DNA from: Gemmatimonas sp.
GTDB lineage: Bacteria > Gemmatimonadota > Gemmatimonadetes > Gemmatimonadales > Gemmatimonadaceae
NCBI GenBank assembly: GCA_011390885.1
Contig: JAABRO010000003.1
Span: forward strand, 62,001-126,000
Reading direction: 5' to 3'
DNA length: 64,000 nt
In this document: piece by piece, positions 8,987 through 17,699 of the stretch
Layout: each line of letters opens with the position of its first letter
How positions within the stretch are numbered: position 1 is the first letter of the stretch
Made by a program: the position numbers and the translations under genes
The notes under the pieces: model-generated
The model's database searches: none
Told to the model about the DNA's origin: nothing
Seen by the model: only the letters and a program-made list of their open reading frames with translations

Positions 8987-10099
8987 TCAGCGCATCGCGG
9001 CCGTCACACCGAAGGCCGCCCAACCGCGCGCCCGCACCAGGGCGCCGTGCTCGTCGAGCCGCGGCGGGGCCCGTCGCACGGCACCTCCTGCGGCCGGCGC
9101 CACCCCCGTCACCGGGTCGGCGGCCACCTGCGAGAGCGCCTCGGAGACCGTGCGCACGAGCCCGCAGGGCACGCCCGCGGCCTCGAGCGCGACGATCCAG
9201 TCGGCCGCCGGGCGACGGCGCAGATGGTCGCGCAGCAGCGCGACCAGACGGTCCCGGTCCTCCACACGGCCGGCGTTGGTTCGCCACGTCGTGTCGACTT
9301 CGGAGGCCGAAAGGGCGAGCGCCCTGGCGCAGGCCAGCCACTGCGCGTCGTTGCCGACCGCGAGCACGAGCGGTCGGTCGGCGGCGTCGAAAAGCTGGTA
9401 CGGGACCAGGTTGGGGTGCGCGTTACCCCAACGCGCTGGCGTGCCGCCGGTCACGAGGGCGTTCTGCGCGACGTTCACCAGCGCCGCAACCGCCGATCCG
9501 AACAGGGAAAGCTGCAGCCGACGCTCGGCCGCGGAGAGCCGGTCGCGGCCCACGAGCGCGGCAAGGATCGCCGTGACCGCATCCTTGCCGGTGATGACGT
9601 CGACGAGCGCCACGCCCACCTTGGATGGTTCGCCCTCGACCGGCCCGGTGATCGACATCCACCCCGACTCCGCCTGCACCACGAAGTCGTAGCCGGGTCG
9701 CGAACTGGCGTCACCGAATCCGCTGATGGTGCACCAGATGAGCCGTGGACACTCTGCCAGCAGCGAATCAGCATCGATACCCTTTCGGAGCAGCGCACCC
9801 GGGAGATAGTTCTCGACGACCACGTCGGCCTGACGCAGGAGGTCGAGGAGCATGTCCCGGTCGGTGGGGTCGCCAAGGTCGAGCGCGACGCTGAGCTTGT
9901 TCCGGTTGACGCTGCGGTAATACGCGCTCTCGCCATCCTCGGCGAACGGCGGCCCCCACCCGCGCGTGTCGTCTCCGCTGCCCGGCCGTTCCACTTTCAG
10001 GACATCGGCACCCAGATCGCCGAGCGTCATCGTGCACAAGGGACCCGCCAATACACGCGACAGGTCGAGCACACGGACTCCCTTGAGCGGAAATGACAT
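8987..10099 (-). CDS. Class III CoA-transferase (CaiB/BaiF family)
   Basis: Family III CoA transferases move CoA between carboxylic acids through an aspartyl-CoA thioester and act as interlocked dimers. The 370-aa protein opens with LKGVRVLDLSRVLAGP and contains the nucleophile region RPGYDFVVQAESG, with Asp138 the likely catalytic residue. The substrate (formate/oxalate, carnitine, succinyl or other) cannot be read from sequence. The protein is slightly shorter than the usual 390-430 aa. It stands alone, with no CoA ligase or dehydrogenase partner beside it, and its upstream region is noticeably AT-richer than the surroundings. Confidence 0.88.
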   Translation of the reverse strand: MSFPLKGVRVLDLSRVLAGPLCTMTLGDLGADVLKVERPGSGDDTRGWGPPFAEDGESAYYRSVNRNKLSVALDLGDPTDRDMLLDLLRQADVVVENYLPGALLRKGIDADSLLAECPRLIWCTISGFGDASSRPGYDFVVQAESGWMSITGPVEGEPSKVGVALVDVITGKDAVTAILAALVGRDRLSAAERRLQLSLFGSAVAALVNVAQNALVTGGTPARWGNAHPNLVPYQLFDAADRPLVLAVGNDAQWLACARALALSASEVDTTWRTNAGRVEDRDRLVALLRDHLRRRPAADWIVALEAAGVPCGLVRTVSEALSQVAADPVTGVAPAAGGAVRRAPPRLDEHGALVRARGWAAFGVTAAMR

Positions 10100-10413
10100 T
10101 ATACTGTCTCTTGTGTGATTTGATTATGGCGCATACAGGCGTGCGATCGAATCGCCGCGTTCCTCGAGCCCTGCTCCGCGCGCCAGCGCAGGCACTCCCC
10201 CGCGCGCTTCCGAAACAAGGTCAGCGTACCTTGCGTAGATGTCCAGAAATCATATAGTTACAGCGTTCGCGAGCGCCACGCTCCGTCCCAGGTCGCTCCT
10301 CGTGCCTCGGAGCGACGTTCCTTAGTGCCTACGAGCGGGTCCGACCGGACCTGCAACAGCCACGGTCCGCCAGCAGCTGCGGCGCCGACGCGGTGGCGGG
10401 AGACCCTCAGTCC
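10100..10413. other. Divergent intergenic region between the CoA transferase and the H1-like gene
   Basis: About 310 bp with local AT-rich patches (near 10095-10135 and 10245-10260) that contrast with the rest of the window. No open frame here resembles a protein. The one promoter-like match is listed separately; nothing else was recognised. Confidence 0.5.
10231..10258 (+). promoter_or_regulatory. Candidate sigma-70 promoter for the H1-like protein gene
   Basis: TTGCGT (10231-10236) and TATAGT (10253-10258) are 16 bp apart, which would start transcription near 10265, about 150 bp before the ATG at 10414. The match is by eye only. Confidence 0.4.
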
Positions 10414-11172
10414 ATGGCCGATATGTCGCTGGATGGCGAGTCGTCAGCGGAAGTCGAAACTCCCGCACCCGCATCTCCCCCGCCCCGGCGTGGCCCTGGC
10501 CATCGCGGCGCCGACGCCAGCGACACGGCGGCCGAAATGGCGCGCCGCGCCCACGAAATCAGCCTGGAAGCCGGCAGCCGCATGTCCGGCGTCATGCGCG
10601 ATGTCATCCGCGCCGCCGCCGGCTTGAGTGCCTTCGCCATCGAGGCCGCTCGCGAGCTCATCCATTACATGGTGCGCCGCGGCCAGATGAACGCCGACGA
10701 GGCCGAGTTGCTCATCGCCGAGGCCGAGGCCGCGTACATCGAGAAGCACGGCGCGCTCCCGGAGCCCGAGCCGCCCAAGCCGGCGCCCAAGCCCCAGCCC
10801 CTCAACGTGCGCCCGCCCGCGGCCGCTGCGCCCAAGCCGGCCCCTGCGCCGGCGGCCAAGGCCGAACCGGTCGAGGAGGCCGCTGCGCAGCCGAGCCCCG
10901 CCGCCAAGCCGGCCAAGGCCGCGAAGGCCCCGGCCACCAAGGCGGAGCCGGCCAAGGCCGAACCGGCCGCCAAGGCGGCGCCCAAGGCCCCGGCGAAGGC
11001 CGCCGCCAAGGCGCCGGCAAAGTCGGCGGCCAAGGCTCCGGCCAAGGCTCCGGCGAAGACCGCCGCCAAGGCGCCCGCCAAGCCAGCGGCGAAGGCCCCC
11101 GCCAAGGCCCCCGCGAAGGCGGCCAAGGCCCCGGCCAAGGCTCCCGCCAAGAAGGCGGCAAAGAAGAAGTAG
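10414..11172 (+). CDS. Histone H1-like protein with long Lys/Ala/Pro tail
   Basis: The 252-aa product has a helical N-terminal half (about 38-112; SGVMRDVIRAAAGLSAFAIE, then ELLIAEAEAAYIEKHG). The C-terminal half is built almost wholly of Lys, Ala and Pro in AKAPAK-type repeats ending KKAAKKK. Such tails bind DNA non-specifically, as in bacterial H1-like nucleoid proteins and eukaryotic linker histones; binding here is inferred from composition. The N-terminal half has no recognised fold. ATG 10414 is preferred over a GTG at 10393. The repetitive tail is prone to length change by recombination. The GHMP kinase gene follows 21 bp later. Confidence 0.75.
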   Translation: MADMSLDGESSAEVETPAPASPPPRRGPGHRGADASDTAAEMARRAHEISLEAGSRMSGVMRDVIRAAAGLSAFAIEAARELIHYMVRRGQMNADEAELLIAEAEAAYIEKHGALPEPEPPKPAPKPQPLNVRPPAAAAPKPAPAPAAKAEPVEEAAAQPSPAAKPAKAAKAPATKAEPAKAEPAAKAAPKAPAKAAAKAPAKSAAKAPAKAPAKTAAKAPAKPAAKAPAKAPAKAAKAPAKAPAKKAAKKK

Positions 11173-11193
11173 CCCAGCGCGGGCCACTCGCGC

Positions 11194-12141
11194 GTGCCCA
11201 CGCCGCTTCGCATCCGCGCCTCGGCGCCGACCCGCCTCGATTTCGGGGGTGGCTGGACAGACGTCCCGCCCTACCCCGAGGATCGGGGCGGTTTCGTGTG
11301 CAACCTCGCCATCGAACGACGCGCCACCGTCACGCTCAGCGCGGCTTCCCCTCACGACGCCGCGCCCCTGCCGGCCATCGCGCGGGCGGCGCTCGAAGCG
11401 GCCGGACTGACCGGGGTGCACGCCACGCTCCACAGCGACTTCCCGGTCGGGGCCGGCCTGGGGGGCTCCTCTGCGGCGGGGGTCGCGCTCGCCGCCGCCA
11501 TCGCCGCCTGGCAGCACCTCGTGGCGTCGCCCGTGGAGCTCGCCGAGCAGAGCCGACGCACCGAGGTGGAGCAGCTGGGCATCGCCGGCGGGCGGCAGGA
11601 CCACTATGCGGCGGCGTTCGGCGGTGCACTCGCGCTCACCTTCGAACGCGAGGTGCGCGTGGACCCGATTCCGCTGGCACCCGAGACCATCGCCGCGCTC
11701 GAGGCGCGCTGTCTCGTGTACTACACCGGCGAATCGCGCATCTCCGGCGACACGATCCAGGCGGTGCTCGACGCCTACGCCGAGCGCCAGCCAGCGGTGG
11801 TGCTCGCGCTCGACCGCATGGCGGTGGCGGCCCGGCTCATGGCCGCCGCGCTCTCGGGCGGCGACCTCGATGCGCTCGGCGCACTCGTGGGCGAGCACTG
11901 GGTCGACCAGCGCGCGCTGCACCCCGGCATCACCACGCCACGCATTGACGCGCTCGTGGCCGCGACCCGCGAGGCCGGGGCCCTCGGTGCCAAGCCGCTT
12001 GGCGCGTCCGGCGGCGGCTGCGTGCTGGTGGTGGCGCCGGCGGACGCGATCGAGTCGGTGCATCGGGCGGCGATGCCCTTCGGCGAGCGGCTGCCGTTCC
12101 GCGTGGCCACCGAGGGCGTGCGCGTGGATCGCTTGGAGTGA
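11194..12141 (+). CDS. GHMP-family sugar kinase (heptose/fucose kinase-like)
   Basis: An ATP-dependent small-molecule kinase of 315 aa starting at GTG 11194. All three GHMP motifs are present: substrate-binding APTRLDFGGGWTD near the N-terminus, the ATP-binding PVGAGLGGSSAAG, and the C-terminal GASGGGCVLVVAP. The FGGGWTD form of motif 1 is shared with D-glycero-D-manno-heptose 7-phosphate kinase (HddA) and fucokinase-like enzymes, so a role in nucleotide-sugar supply for surface glycans is plausible. No other heptose-pathway gene lies nearby, so the exact sugar is unassigned. It is followed within 50 bp by a peptidase gene. Confidence 0.85.
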   Translation: MPTPLRIRASAPTRLDFGGGWTDVPPYPEDRGGFVCNLAIERRATVTLSAASPHDAAPLPAIARAALEAAGLTGVHATLHSDFPVGAGLGGSSAAGVALAAAIAAWQHLVASPVELAEQSRRTEVEQLGIAGGRQDHYAAAFGGALALTFEREVRVDPIPLAPETIAALEARCLVYYTGESRISGDTIQAVLDAYAERQPAVVLALDRMAVAARLMAAALSGGDLDALGALVGEHWVDQRALHPGITTPRIDALVAATREAGALGAKPLGASGGGCVLVVAPADAIESVHRAAMPFGERLPFRVATEGVRVDRLE

Positions 12142-12187
12142 ACGCGCGCAGTCGACCAAACCGGCGCGCCGGTGCTATCATGCGCGC

Positions 12188-13360
12188 GTGCCTTCCCGCT
12201 TCCCGCTCGACCCCATCGCCCTTACGGCGGAACTCGTCGCGATCGACTCGCGCAACCCGGACCTCGTGGCCGGTGCGCCGGGCGAGGCGGCGGTCGCGCA
12301 GCGCCTGGGAGAGATCCTCGCCGGCTGGGGCTTCGCCGTGTCGGTGCAGGAGGTGGCGCCGGGCCGTCCCAACCTGATCGCGCGTATCGGCCCGACCGGG
12401 CGATCGCCGCTCCTGTTCAATGGCCACCTCGACGTGGTGGGCACCGAGGACATGGTGCACGCGCCGTTCGAGCCGGTGCGTCGGGACGGGCGGCTGTACG
12501 GCCGCGGCTCGAACGACATGAAGGGGGGCGTGGCCGCGATGTGCGTGGCCGCGGCCCGCGCGGCGGCGCGTGGCGCGCTGGCGAGCGAGATCATCGTCAC
12601 CGCCGTGTGCGACGAGGAGTACCGCAGCATCGGCACGAGCGCGCTGATCGCGCAGGGGCTGCACGCCACCGCCGCCATCGTCACGGAGCCCACGCGACTC
12701 GCCGTCTGTCCGGCGCACAAGGGCTTCGTGTGGTTCGACGTCGCGCTGCACGGCCACGCGGCGCACGGCAGCCGTCCCGATGTGGGCGTGGACGCCATCG
12801 CGCACGCAGGGCTGCTGCTCGCGGCGCTCGTCTCGCACGAGGAAGGCGTGCTGCGCGAGCGCACGCATCCGCTGCTCGGACACCCGTCGGCGCACGCGGC
12901 CACGATCAGCGGTGGCACGGGCTGGTCCACCTATCCGGCGCACTGCCATCTCCAGGTGGAGCGGCGCACGATCCCGGGGGAATCGGGCGAGCAGGCGCAC
13001 GCCGAGCTGCAGGCGCTGTGCGACGACATCGCGCGCGCGCGTCCGTCGTTCCGCGCCGATATCGCGCGCCACACCGTGCAGCCCCCCAACGATGTGCCCG
13101 TGTCGTCCCCAGTCGTTCTGGCGCTGCAGTCGGCGCTCGCGGCGGCCGGCCTGCCGCCGTCGGTGGACGGCCTCTCGTGCTGGACCGACGCCGCACTGCT
13201 CACCGCCGCCGGCATCCCGGCCGTGTGCTTCGGCCCCGGCGACATCGCGCGCGCGCACGGCGCCGAGGAGTGGATCGACGAGCACGAGCTGCTCATCGCC
13301 GCCGACGTGCTCGAGCGCGTGTGCGGTGCGTGGGGACGCGACGAGCCGAGCGTCGGCTGA
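12188..13360 (+). CDS. M20-family metallopeptidase/deacylase (ArgE/DapE-like)
   Basis: A 390-aa di-zinc amidohydrolase-type enzyme starting at GTG 12188. Metal-binding motifs appear in order: LLFNGHLDVVGTED (His and Asp), RGSNDMKGGVAAM (bridging Asp), VCDEEYRSIGT (Glu-Glu base and ligand) and VTEPT. A dimerisation domain with HGHAAHGSRPDVGVDAI (about 190-300) follows. The family removes acyl groups from amino acids (acetylornithine, succinyl-diaminopimelate) or cleaves dipeptides; the sequence does not single out one substrate. The next gene starts inside its stop codon (TGATG at 13358-13362), so the two are translationally coupled. Confidence 0.87.
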   Translation: MPSRFPLDPIALTAELVAIDSRNPDLVAGAPGEAAVAQRLGEILAGWGFAVSVQEVAPGRPNLIARIGPTGRSPLLFNGHLDVVGTEDMVHAPFEPVRRDGRLYGRGSNDMKGGVAAMCVAAARAAARGALASEIIVTAVCDEEYRSIGTSALIAQGLHATAAIVTEPTRLAVCPAHKGFVWFDVALHGHAAHGSRPDVGVDAIAHAGLLLAALVSHEEGVLRERTHPLLGHPSAHAATISGGTGWSTYPAHCHLQVERRTIPGESGEQAHAELQALCDDIARARPSFRADIARHTVQPPNDVPVSSPVVLALQSALAAAGLPPSVDGLSCWTDAALLTAAGIPAVCFGPGDIARAHGAEEWIDEHELLIAADVLERVCGAWGRDEPSVG

Positions 13361-13578
13361 TGGCCGGACTCACCGTCGCGCAGTACGACGTGCTCGAGCG
13401 GGCGATCGACCGCGGCGACCGGCTGGTGCTGCGCCGCCGCCAGCACGAGTACGTGGTAGTCCCCGAACGCCTCGCGTTCGAGGGCGGCCGCGAGCAGCTC
13501 GTCACGCGCCATCCCACCACCGGCGATCGCATGGTGTTCCAGCTCGACGAACTCGAGTCGTTGCAGCGGGTGTCGTGA
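13360..13578 (+). CDS. Small uncharacterised protein coupled to the M20 peptidase
   Basis: A 72-aa soluble protein whose ATG overlaps the peptidase stop (TGATG). It begins MAGLTVAQYDVLERAIDRGD and looks like a compact alpha-plus-beta domain: a helix, then a beta hairpin around REQLVTRHPTTGDRMVFQL. No family is recognised. Its coupling to the peptidase and the RNase H-like gene 34 bp later suggest one operon, but the sequence reveals no function. Confidence 0.65.
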   Translation: MAGLTVAQYDVLERAIDRGDRLVLRRRQHEYVVVPERLAFEGGREQLVTRHPTTGDRMVFQLDELESLQRVS

Positions 13579-13612
13579 GCCAGCGACCCAACGCGCGGCG
13601 GCGAGGCGCGGC

Positions 13613-14215
13613 ATGAGCGCGCGCTTTCCGCTGGTGGCCGTCTACGCCGACGAGTCGTGCCTGGGCAACGGCAAGGCCGGCGCCACGCCGGGCGGTGCGG
13701 GTGCGCTCGTGGAGTACGCCGGCAAGGACGGCAGCGTGCGGCGCTTCGATCTCTGGCTCTCCGAGCCCGACACCACGAACAACCGCATGGCACTGCGCTC
13801 CGTGAGCGACACGCTCGACGCGATCTCGCGCAAGGGCAACACGCTCAGCATCCGCTTTACCACCGATTCGCGCTACATCGTGGACGGGATGACGCAGTGG
13901 GTGCACGGCTGGATCCAGCGCGGATGGCGCCGCAAGGAAGGCGCGGTGGAGAACGTGGAACTGTGGAAGGACGCGGTCGCGTCGCTGCGCGGCCACGAGC
14001 TCGAGTGGCGCTGGGTTCGCGGCCACGCCGGCCACGCGCAGAACGAGTATGCCAACCACCTCGCCACACGGGCGGCGGCGGCGCAAGACGCGTCCGGCGG
14101 CCTCGTGGCCTCCGGCTTCGACGAGTGGATCGCGAGCCGAAAGGCCGGGAGCACCGCCCCGCCCGACCCGTTTCCCGATCCGGCCGCCTTCCGGCCGGCG
14201 CGCCCGATCGGCTGA
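13613..14215 (+). CDS. RNase HI-fold protein with two substituted catalytic residues
   Basis: RNase HI hydrolyses RNA in RNA-DNA hybrids using four acidic residues. This 200-aa protein keeps the fold markers YADESCLGNG (Asp13), TTNNRM, TTDSRYIVDGMTQWVHGW (Asp85) and VRGHAGHAQNE (His138). The Glu expected after NNRM is Ala60 (NNRMALRS instead of NNRMEL), and the last Asp is Asn148 (NEYANHLA instead of NERADELA). Two of four metal ligands are therefore changed, so normal cleavage is doubtful; hybrid binding or a non-canonical activity is possible. A Pro-rich tail of about 45 residues follows the domain. Residues were read directly from the DNA. Confidence 0.85.
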   Translation: MSARFPLVAVYADESCLGNGKAGATPGGAGALVEYAGKDGSVRRFDLWLSEPDTTNNRMALRSVSDTLDAISRKGNTLSIRFTTDSRYIVDGMTQWVHGWIQRGWRRKEGAVENVELWKDAVASLRGHELEWRWVRGHAGHAQNEYANHLATRAAAAQDASGGLVASGFDEWIASRKAGSTAPPDPFPDPAAFRPARPIG

Positions 14216-14366
14216 GGGGCACGCGCCAGGCCGTCGTCCCGCATCGGTGCGCCGCATCACGCCCCCGCGGGACGGAGCGCCACCGCCGTGACGGGACGCC
14301 CCGGTGGGGCGTCGAAACGGGGACGCACCTCGGCGAAATCCGTCGCCGGCCTACCCCGTCACCGCC

Positions 14367-14549
14367 ATGTTCAAGTTTCTCCTCGCACTCACGATCGGCG
14401 TGGCCCTCGGATACAACTACGGCTGGAACGATGCGCAGCTGAACGAGAAGGCCGTCTACGAACGTGTCGTGGACCAGATCGGAGGCAGCAACCGGGATCT
14501 TGTCGAGAACGACATCGACACCCGGATGTCCAAGGCCGACGGCCGCTGA
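14367..14549 (+). CDS. Small membrane-anchored protein
   Basis: A 60-aa product starting MFKFLLALTIGVALGYNYGW with one N-terminal hydrophobic helix (residues 2-16), then a charged helix (DAQLNEKAVYERVVDQIGGS). The shape is that of a short type II membrane anchor with an acidic cytoplasmic or periplasmic tail. No family is recognised. The gene sits 30 bp before the zinc-ribbon gene on the same strand. Confidence 0.6.
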   Translation: MFKFLLALTIGVALGYNYGWNDAQLNEKAVYERVVDQIGGSNRDLVENDIDTRMSKADGR

Positions 14550-14579
14550 GCCCACTCTCCGCTCCCTGACGGCTCTCCC

Positions 14580-15284
14580 GTGGACGACCTCGACCGCCTG
14601 GCCTTCCGCGTCGCGCGCACCGTGCGCACGACGTATCCGCACCTCCTCGATCGCGGCTTCACACTCGCGGACCTCGAGGAGCGACTCGCGCCGTACGCAG
14701 AGACGCGACGAGAGCTGGCCGTGGGCGGCCCCAACGGCTACGAACTCACGGTGCTGCGCCTGCTGTCGGGGGAGCGCGGCTACCTGGGCGCCGAGCCGGA
14801 GCTGCAGGAGGCCTGTCGCCGCGCGCTGCAGATGCCCTCGCCCACCGTCGCGCTGGTGCGCGCGTGGGCCGGGAGCGCGCTGATGCTGCGCGGCAGTGCG
14901 TTCGAACTGGCCGGCGTGGCGACGACGGCCAGCACGCCGGCGGCGGCTCAGCACGCGCCGGCGGCGGCGCCCTCGGCGCCCTCGGCCCCCGTCGAGCACA
15001 GCGGCTGCGGCTGCCACTTTTGCGGCGGACGCTTGCCCGAGTCGCGCGCCGTGCGCTTCTGCCCGCACTGCGGCCTCGACCTCACCGTGCGGCAATGTCC
15101 CGCGTGCAGCACCGAACTCGAGCGCACCTGGCGCTACTGCGTGACCTGTGGCCGGCAGGCGGACGACGAGCGCGAGGCCGCCACGCCAGGGATCTCGGTC
15201 ACGCCGGTCACGCCGCAGGCCGTCGCCGCGGCGGTGCCGGCGCGCGCGGAACCGCCCCTCATGCCATCGGGTCTCTTCGCCTGA
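14580..15284 (+). CDS. Double zinc-ribbon protein
   Basis: A 234-aa protein starting at GTG 14580. The N-terminal 110 residues are helical (RLAFRVARTVRTTYPHLLDR, RELAVGGPNGYELTVLRLLS) without a known family. After an Ala/Pro linker come four CxxC-type knuckles, CHFC, CPHC, CPAC and CVTC, forming two zinc ribbons at about 140-190. Such tandem ribbons usually bind nucleic acid or protein partners; no enzyme domain is present. The Ala/Pro-rich C-terminal 40 residues are probably disordered. Confidence 0.7.
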   Translation: MDDLDRLAFRVARTVRTTYPHLLDRGFTLADLEERLAPYAETRRELAVGGPNGYELTVLRLLSGERGYLGAEPELQEACRRALQMPSPTVALVRAWAGSALMLRGSAFELAGVATTASTPAAAQHAPAAAPSAPSAPVEHSGCGCHFCGGRLPESRAVRFCPHCGLDLTVRQCPACSTELERTWRYCVTCGRQADDEREAATPGISVTPVTPQAVAAAVPARAEPPLMPSGLFA

Positions 15285-15312
15285 TGCGCTCCCCGTCGCG
15301 ACGGAGCGCGCC

Positions 15313-16404
15313 GTGAGTCCGCCGCCGCTCCGCATCGCGACCCTCGCGGGCGACGGGATCGGACCCGAAGTCACCCACGCCGCCGTCGCCGTGCTGCGCG
15401 CGGTGTGCGATCGCTACGACATCGCGCTCGAACTCGAGGCGCTGCCCTACGGCGCCACCTGGTACCTCGCCACCGGTGAGGGGCTGCCGTCGGGCGAGCC
15501 ACGCCGCCTCGCGCGTTCCTTCGACGCGATCCTGGCCGGCGCCCTCGGCGATCCGCGCGTGAAGGACCACGCGCATGTGCGCCTGATCCGGCATGCGCTG
15601 CTCAGCGAGCTCGACCTGTACGCCAACCTGCGTCCGGCCGAACTGCTGCTCCCCTCGCTGTCGCCGCTCGCGCGCGTGCAGGCAGGGCAGGCCCGCGTGC
15701 AGCTCATGGTGATCAGCGAGAACCTCGAGGGCTTTCACCCCGATCGCGATCGCCGCGTGCGCGTGACCGACGACGAGGACGCGCACGTGACCGAGGAGTG
15801 GCACACGCCGCACCTCGTGTCGCGGCTGCTGCGCTTCACCTTCGAGTGGGCGCGGCAGCGTGGCCGGCGACGCGTGACGCTCGTGGACAAGACGAACCTC
15901 GTGCCCGCCCACCGGCTCTGGCGCCACGCGTTCCAGATGGTAGCGTCGGAGTATCCCGAGCTCGCGCACGACGTGCGGCTGGTGGACACGGTCGCGCACG
16001 ACCTCGTGCGCGCGCCGGAGCGGCTCGACGTGCTGGTGTCCACGAACCTGTTCGGCGAGATCCTCAGCGATCTCACGGCCGGACTGGTGGGTGGTCTTGG
16101 CATTGCGCCGAGTGCCAACCTGCATCCGGGACGCTGCTCGCTCTTCGAGCCCGTGCACGGCAGCGCGCCCGACCTCGTGGGCACGGGGCGCGCCAATCCG
16201 CTCGCGGCGATCCGCACGGCCTCGCTGCTGCTCGACACGTGCGGGCACCGGAACGCGGCGGCCATGGTGGACGCGGCGGTGCTCGCGTCGCTCGAGGCGC
16301 ACGTGACCACGCCCGACCTCGGCGGGCGCGCCACGACCAGCGCGGTCACCGACTACGTGGTGCGCTACCTGCGCCACCGGGAGCTGGTTCGGCGGTACGC
16401 GTAG
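15313..16404 (+). CDS. Isocitrate/isopropylmalate dehydrogenase family enzyme
   Basis: A NAD(P)-dependent, metal-requiring beta-decarboxylating dehydrogenase of 363 aa, starting at GTG 15313. Recognisable parts are the N-terminal IATLAGDGIGPEVT, the YANLRP substrate-loop Arg, the catalytic VDKTNLV Lys, and TNLFGEILSDLTAGLVGGLG with the metal-binding Asp. The coenzyme loop FEPVHGSAPDLVGTGRANP also matches. The HGSAPD form fits NAD use. Isopropylmalate, isocitrate, homoisocitrate and tartrate enzymes share these features, and no leuCD or other pathway gene is adjacent, so the substrate is left open. It follows the zinc-ribbon gene by 28 bp. Confidence 0.85.
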   Translation: MSPPPLRIATLAGDGIGPEVTHAAVAVLRAVCDRYDIALELEALPYGATWYLATGEGLPSGEPRRLARSFDAILAGALGDPRVKDHAHVRLIRHALLSELDLYANLRPAELLLPSLSPLARVQAGQARVQLMVISENLEGFHPDRDRRVRVTDDEDAHVTEEWHTPHLVSRLLRFTFEWARQRGRRRVTLVDKTNLVPAHRLWRHAFQMVASEYPELAHDVRLVDTVAHDLVRAPERLDVLVSTNLFGEILSDLTAGLVGGLGIAPSANLHPGRCSLFEPVHGSAPDLVGTGRANPLAAIRTASLLLDTCGHRNAAAMVDAAVLASLEAHVTTPDLGGRATTSAVTDYVVRYLRHRELVRRYA

Positions 16405-16539
16405 CGAACCGTTCCCGATATGCCCGCCATGCTCGCGTAGCGCACCGTGCGCCCGCCGCCCGCGATCCACGCATCGCGCAGCACGATGGGACGGTGGCCG
16501 CATGTGCCCGACGCGTCCGGTCGGGTGTATTCTTTCCGA

Positions 16540-17649
16540 ATGATCGCGCCCCGATTCTCCCGACTCGCCCCGGTCGTCCTGCTGGCCGGTGCCCTGCTGG
16601 CCGGTTGCGTGCCATCGGCGAGCGTGCCCGACGCGCTCCCCTCCGCGCCCACGGCCGCGCGCTGGCCCATGAAGACGCTGCCGCATGTGGACCTGTGGCT
16701 GCACGGCTTCGGGCTGCTGACCGCCGACACCTCGCCCGTGCCGCTCTTCCGGCGCGGCTACCGTGACTCCATGGTGGTGCTGCGCAATCGCGCCAACGTG
16801 TACACGGCGCTCGATGCGAACCGCGACGAGCTCGCCGCGCGACTCAACAGTACGCCCGCGCTGCAGGGCGCGCAGTTCGCGGTGTTCAGCTTTCCCACGT
16901 GGGAGTCGCTGGCAAACGCCGTCGACCTGTTCATCAAGACCGAGGGCGACCCACGGCGCGCGAGCGACCAGACCACGGCCGCCGAGATCGCGTTCCTGGC
17001 CTCGCAGTTTCCGACCGCCGCCGATCGCACCTGGCTGCGACGCTTCTTCGAGGGGTTGGTGGACGAGCGCCAGGCGTTCTACCAGGCGTTCTGGACAGCC
17101 GCGCAGCGGGAGCGCGGCAGCGCGTTCGACGCGGCGTTCGTGAGCTGGGAGCAGACGTATCGCGCGAAGTTCCAGCGCTTCCTGTCCAACACGAAGCAGC
17201 GCAGCGGCGAGATCGTCGCGTCCCTGCCGCTCGGCCCGGAGGGGCGACTCTCCAGCGGGCGTGAGGGGCAGGTCGTGGTGGCCGTCCCGCTCGCCGGTCG
17301 CGTAGAGGACGCCCGTGAGACGATGCTCGTGTTCGCCCACGAAGTGGTAGGGTCCACGGTGGGCGCGGCCGTGGCCGACAACACCACGCCCGCGCAGCAG
17401 CGCAGCGGCGAGGCGTCCCGGTATGTCGCACTCGGGCAGGTGCGCGGCGGCCTGCAGCTGCTCGAACTGATCGCCCCCGAACTGGTGGCCCCGTACATCC
17501 GCTACTACCTCGCGCAGGGCGGCCACCGCGTCCCGACCGGCGCGTCGGAGGCCACGCTGCGCAGTGCGCTGGCCGCGGCGTATCCGCTCCCCACGCCGAT
17601 CTTCGACGCCATGAAGCGGCAGATCGAGATCGCACTCGGCGGGATCTGA
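16540..17649 (+). CDS. Uncharacterised lipoprotein
   Basis: The 369-aa product has a classic lipoprotein signal peptide, with a hydrophobic stretch from Val12 and lipobox LLAGC (Cys23), so it should be lipidated and face the periplasm. The mature part is mixed alpha/beta. A segment LVFAHEVVGSTVGAAVADN recalls a zinc-binding helix, but the second His of HExxH is missing (HEVVG). The centre is rich in Trp/Phe and charged residues (FYQAFWTAAQRERGSAFD). No family is recognised. The start ATG 16540 is set by the signal peptide. The following gene lies 50 bp downstream on the same strand. Confidence 0.7.
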   Translation: MIAPRFSRLAPVVLLAGALLAGCVPSASVPDALPSAPTAARWPMKTLPHVDLWLHGFGLLTADTSPVPLFRRGYRDSMVVLRNRANVYTALDANRDELAARLNSTPALQGAQFAVFSFPTWESLANAVDLFIKTEGDPRRASDQTTAAEIAFLASQFPTAADRTWLRRFFEGLVDERQAFYQAFWTAAQRERGSAFDAAFVSWEQTYRAKFQRFLSNTKQRSGEIVASLPLGPEGRLSSGREGQVVVAVPLAGRVEDARETMLVFAHEVVGSTVGAAVADNTTPAQQRSGEASRYVALGQVRGGLQLLELIAPELVAPYIRYYLAQGGHRVPTGASEATLRSALAAAYPLPTPIFDAMKRQIEIALGGI

Positions 17650-17699
17650 GCGCATGTCTTCCGATGACACGTCCGACCGCCGGAACGCGTAGTGCCGAC

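Noticed and set aside
10098-10103. TATAAT on the minus strand at the CoA-transferase start
   Set aside because: It overlaps the ATG itself, so transcription would start inside the gene, and the conserved LKGVRVLDLSRVLAGP begins at this ATG. No matching -35 box.
10900-11165. Satellite or CRISPR-like DNA repeat
   Set aside because: The repeats are in-frame Lys/Ala/Pro codons of one protein without regular spacers.
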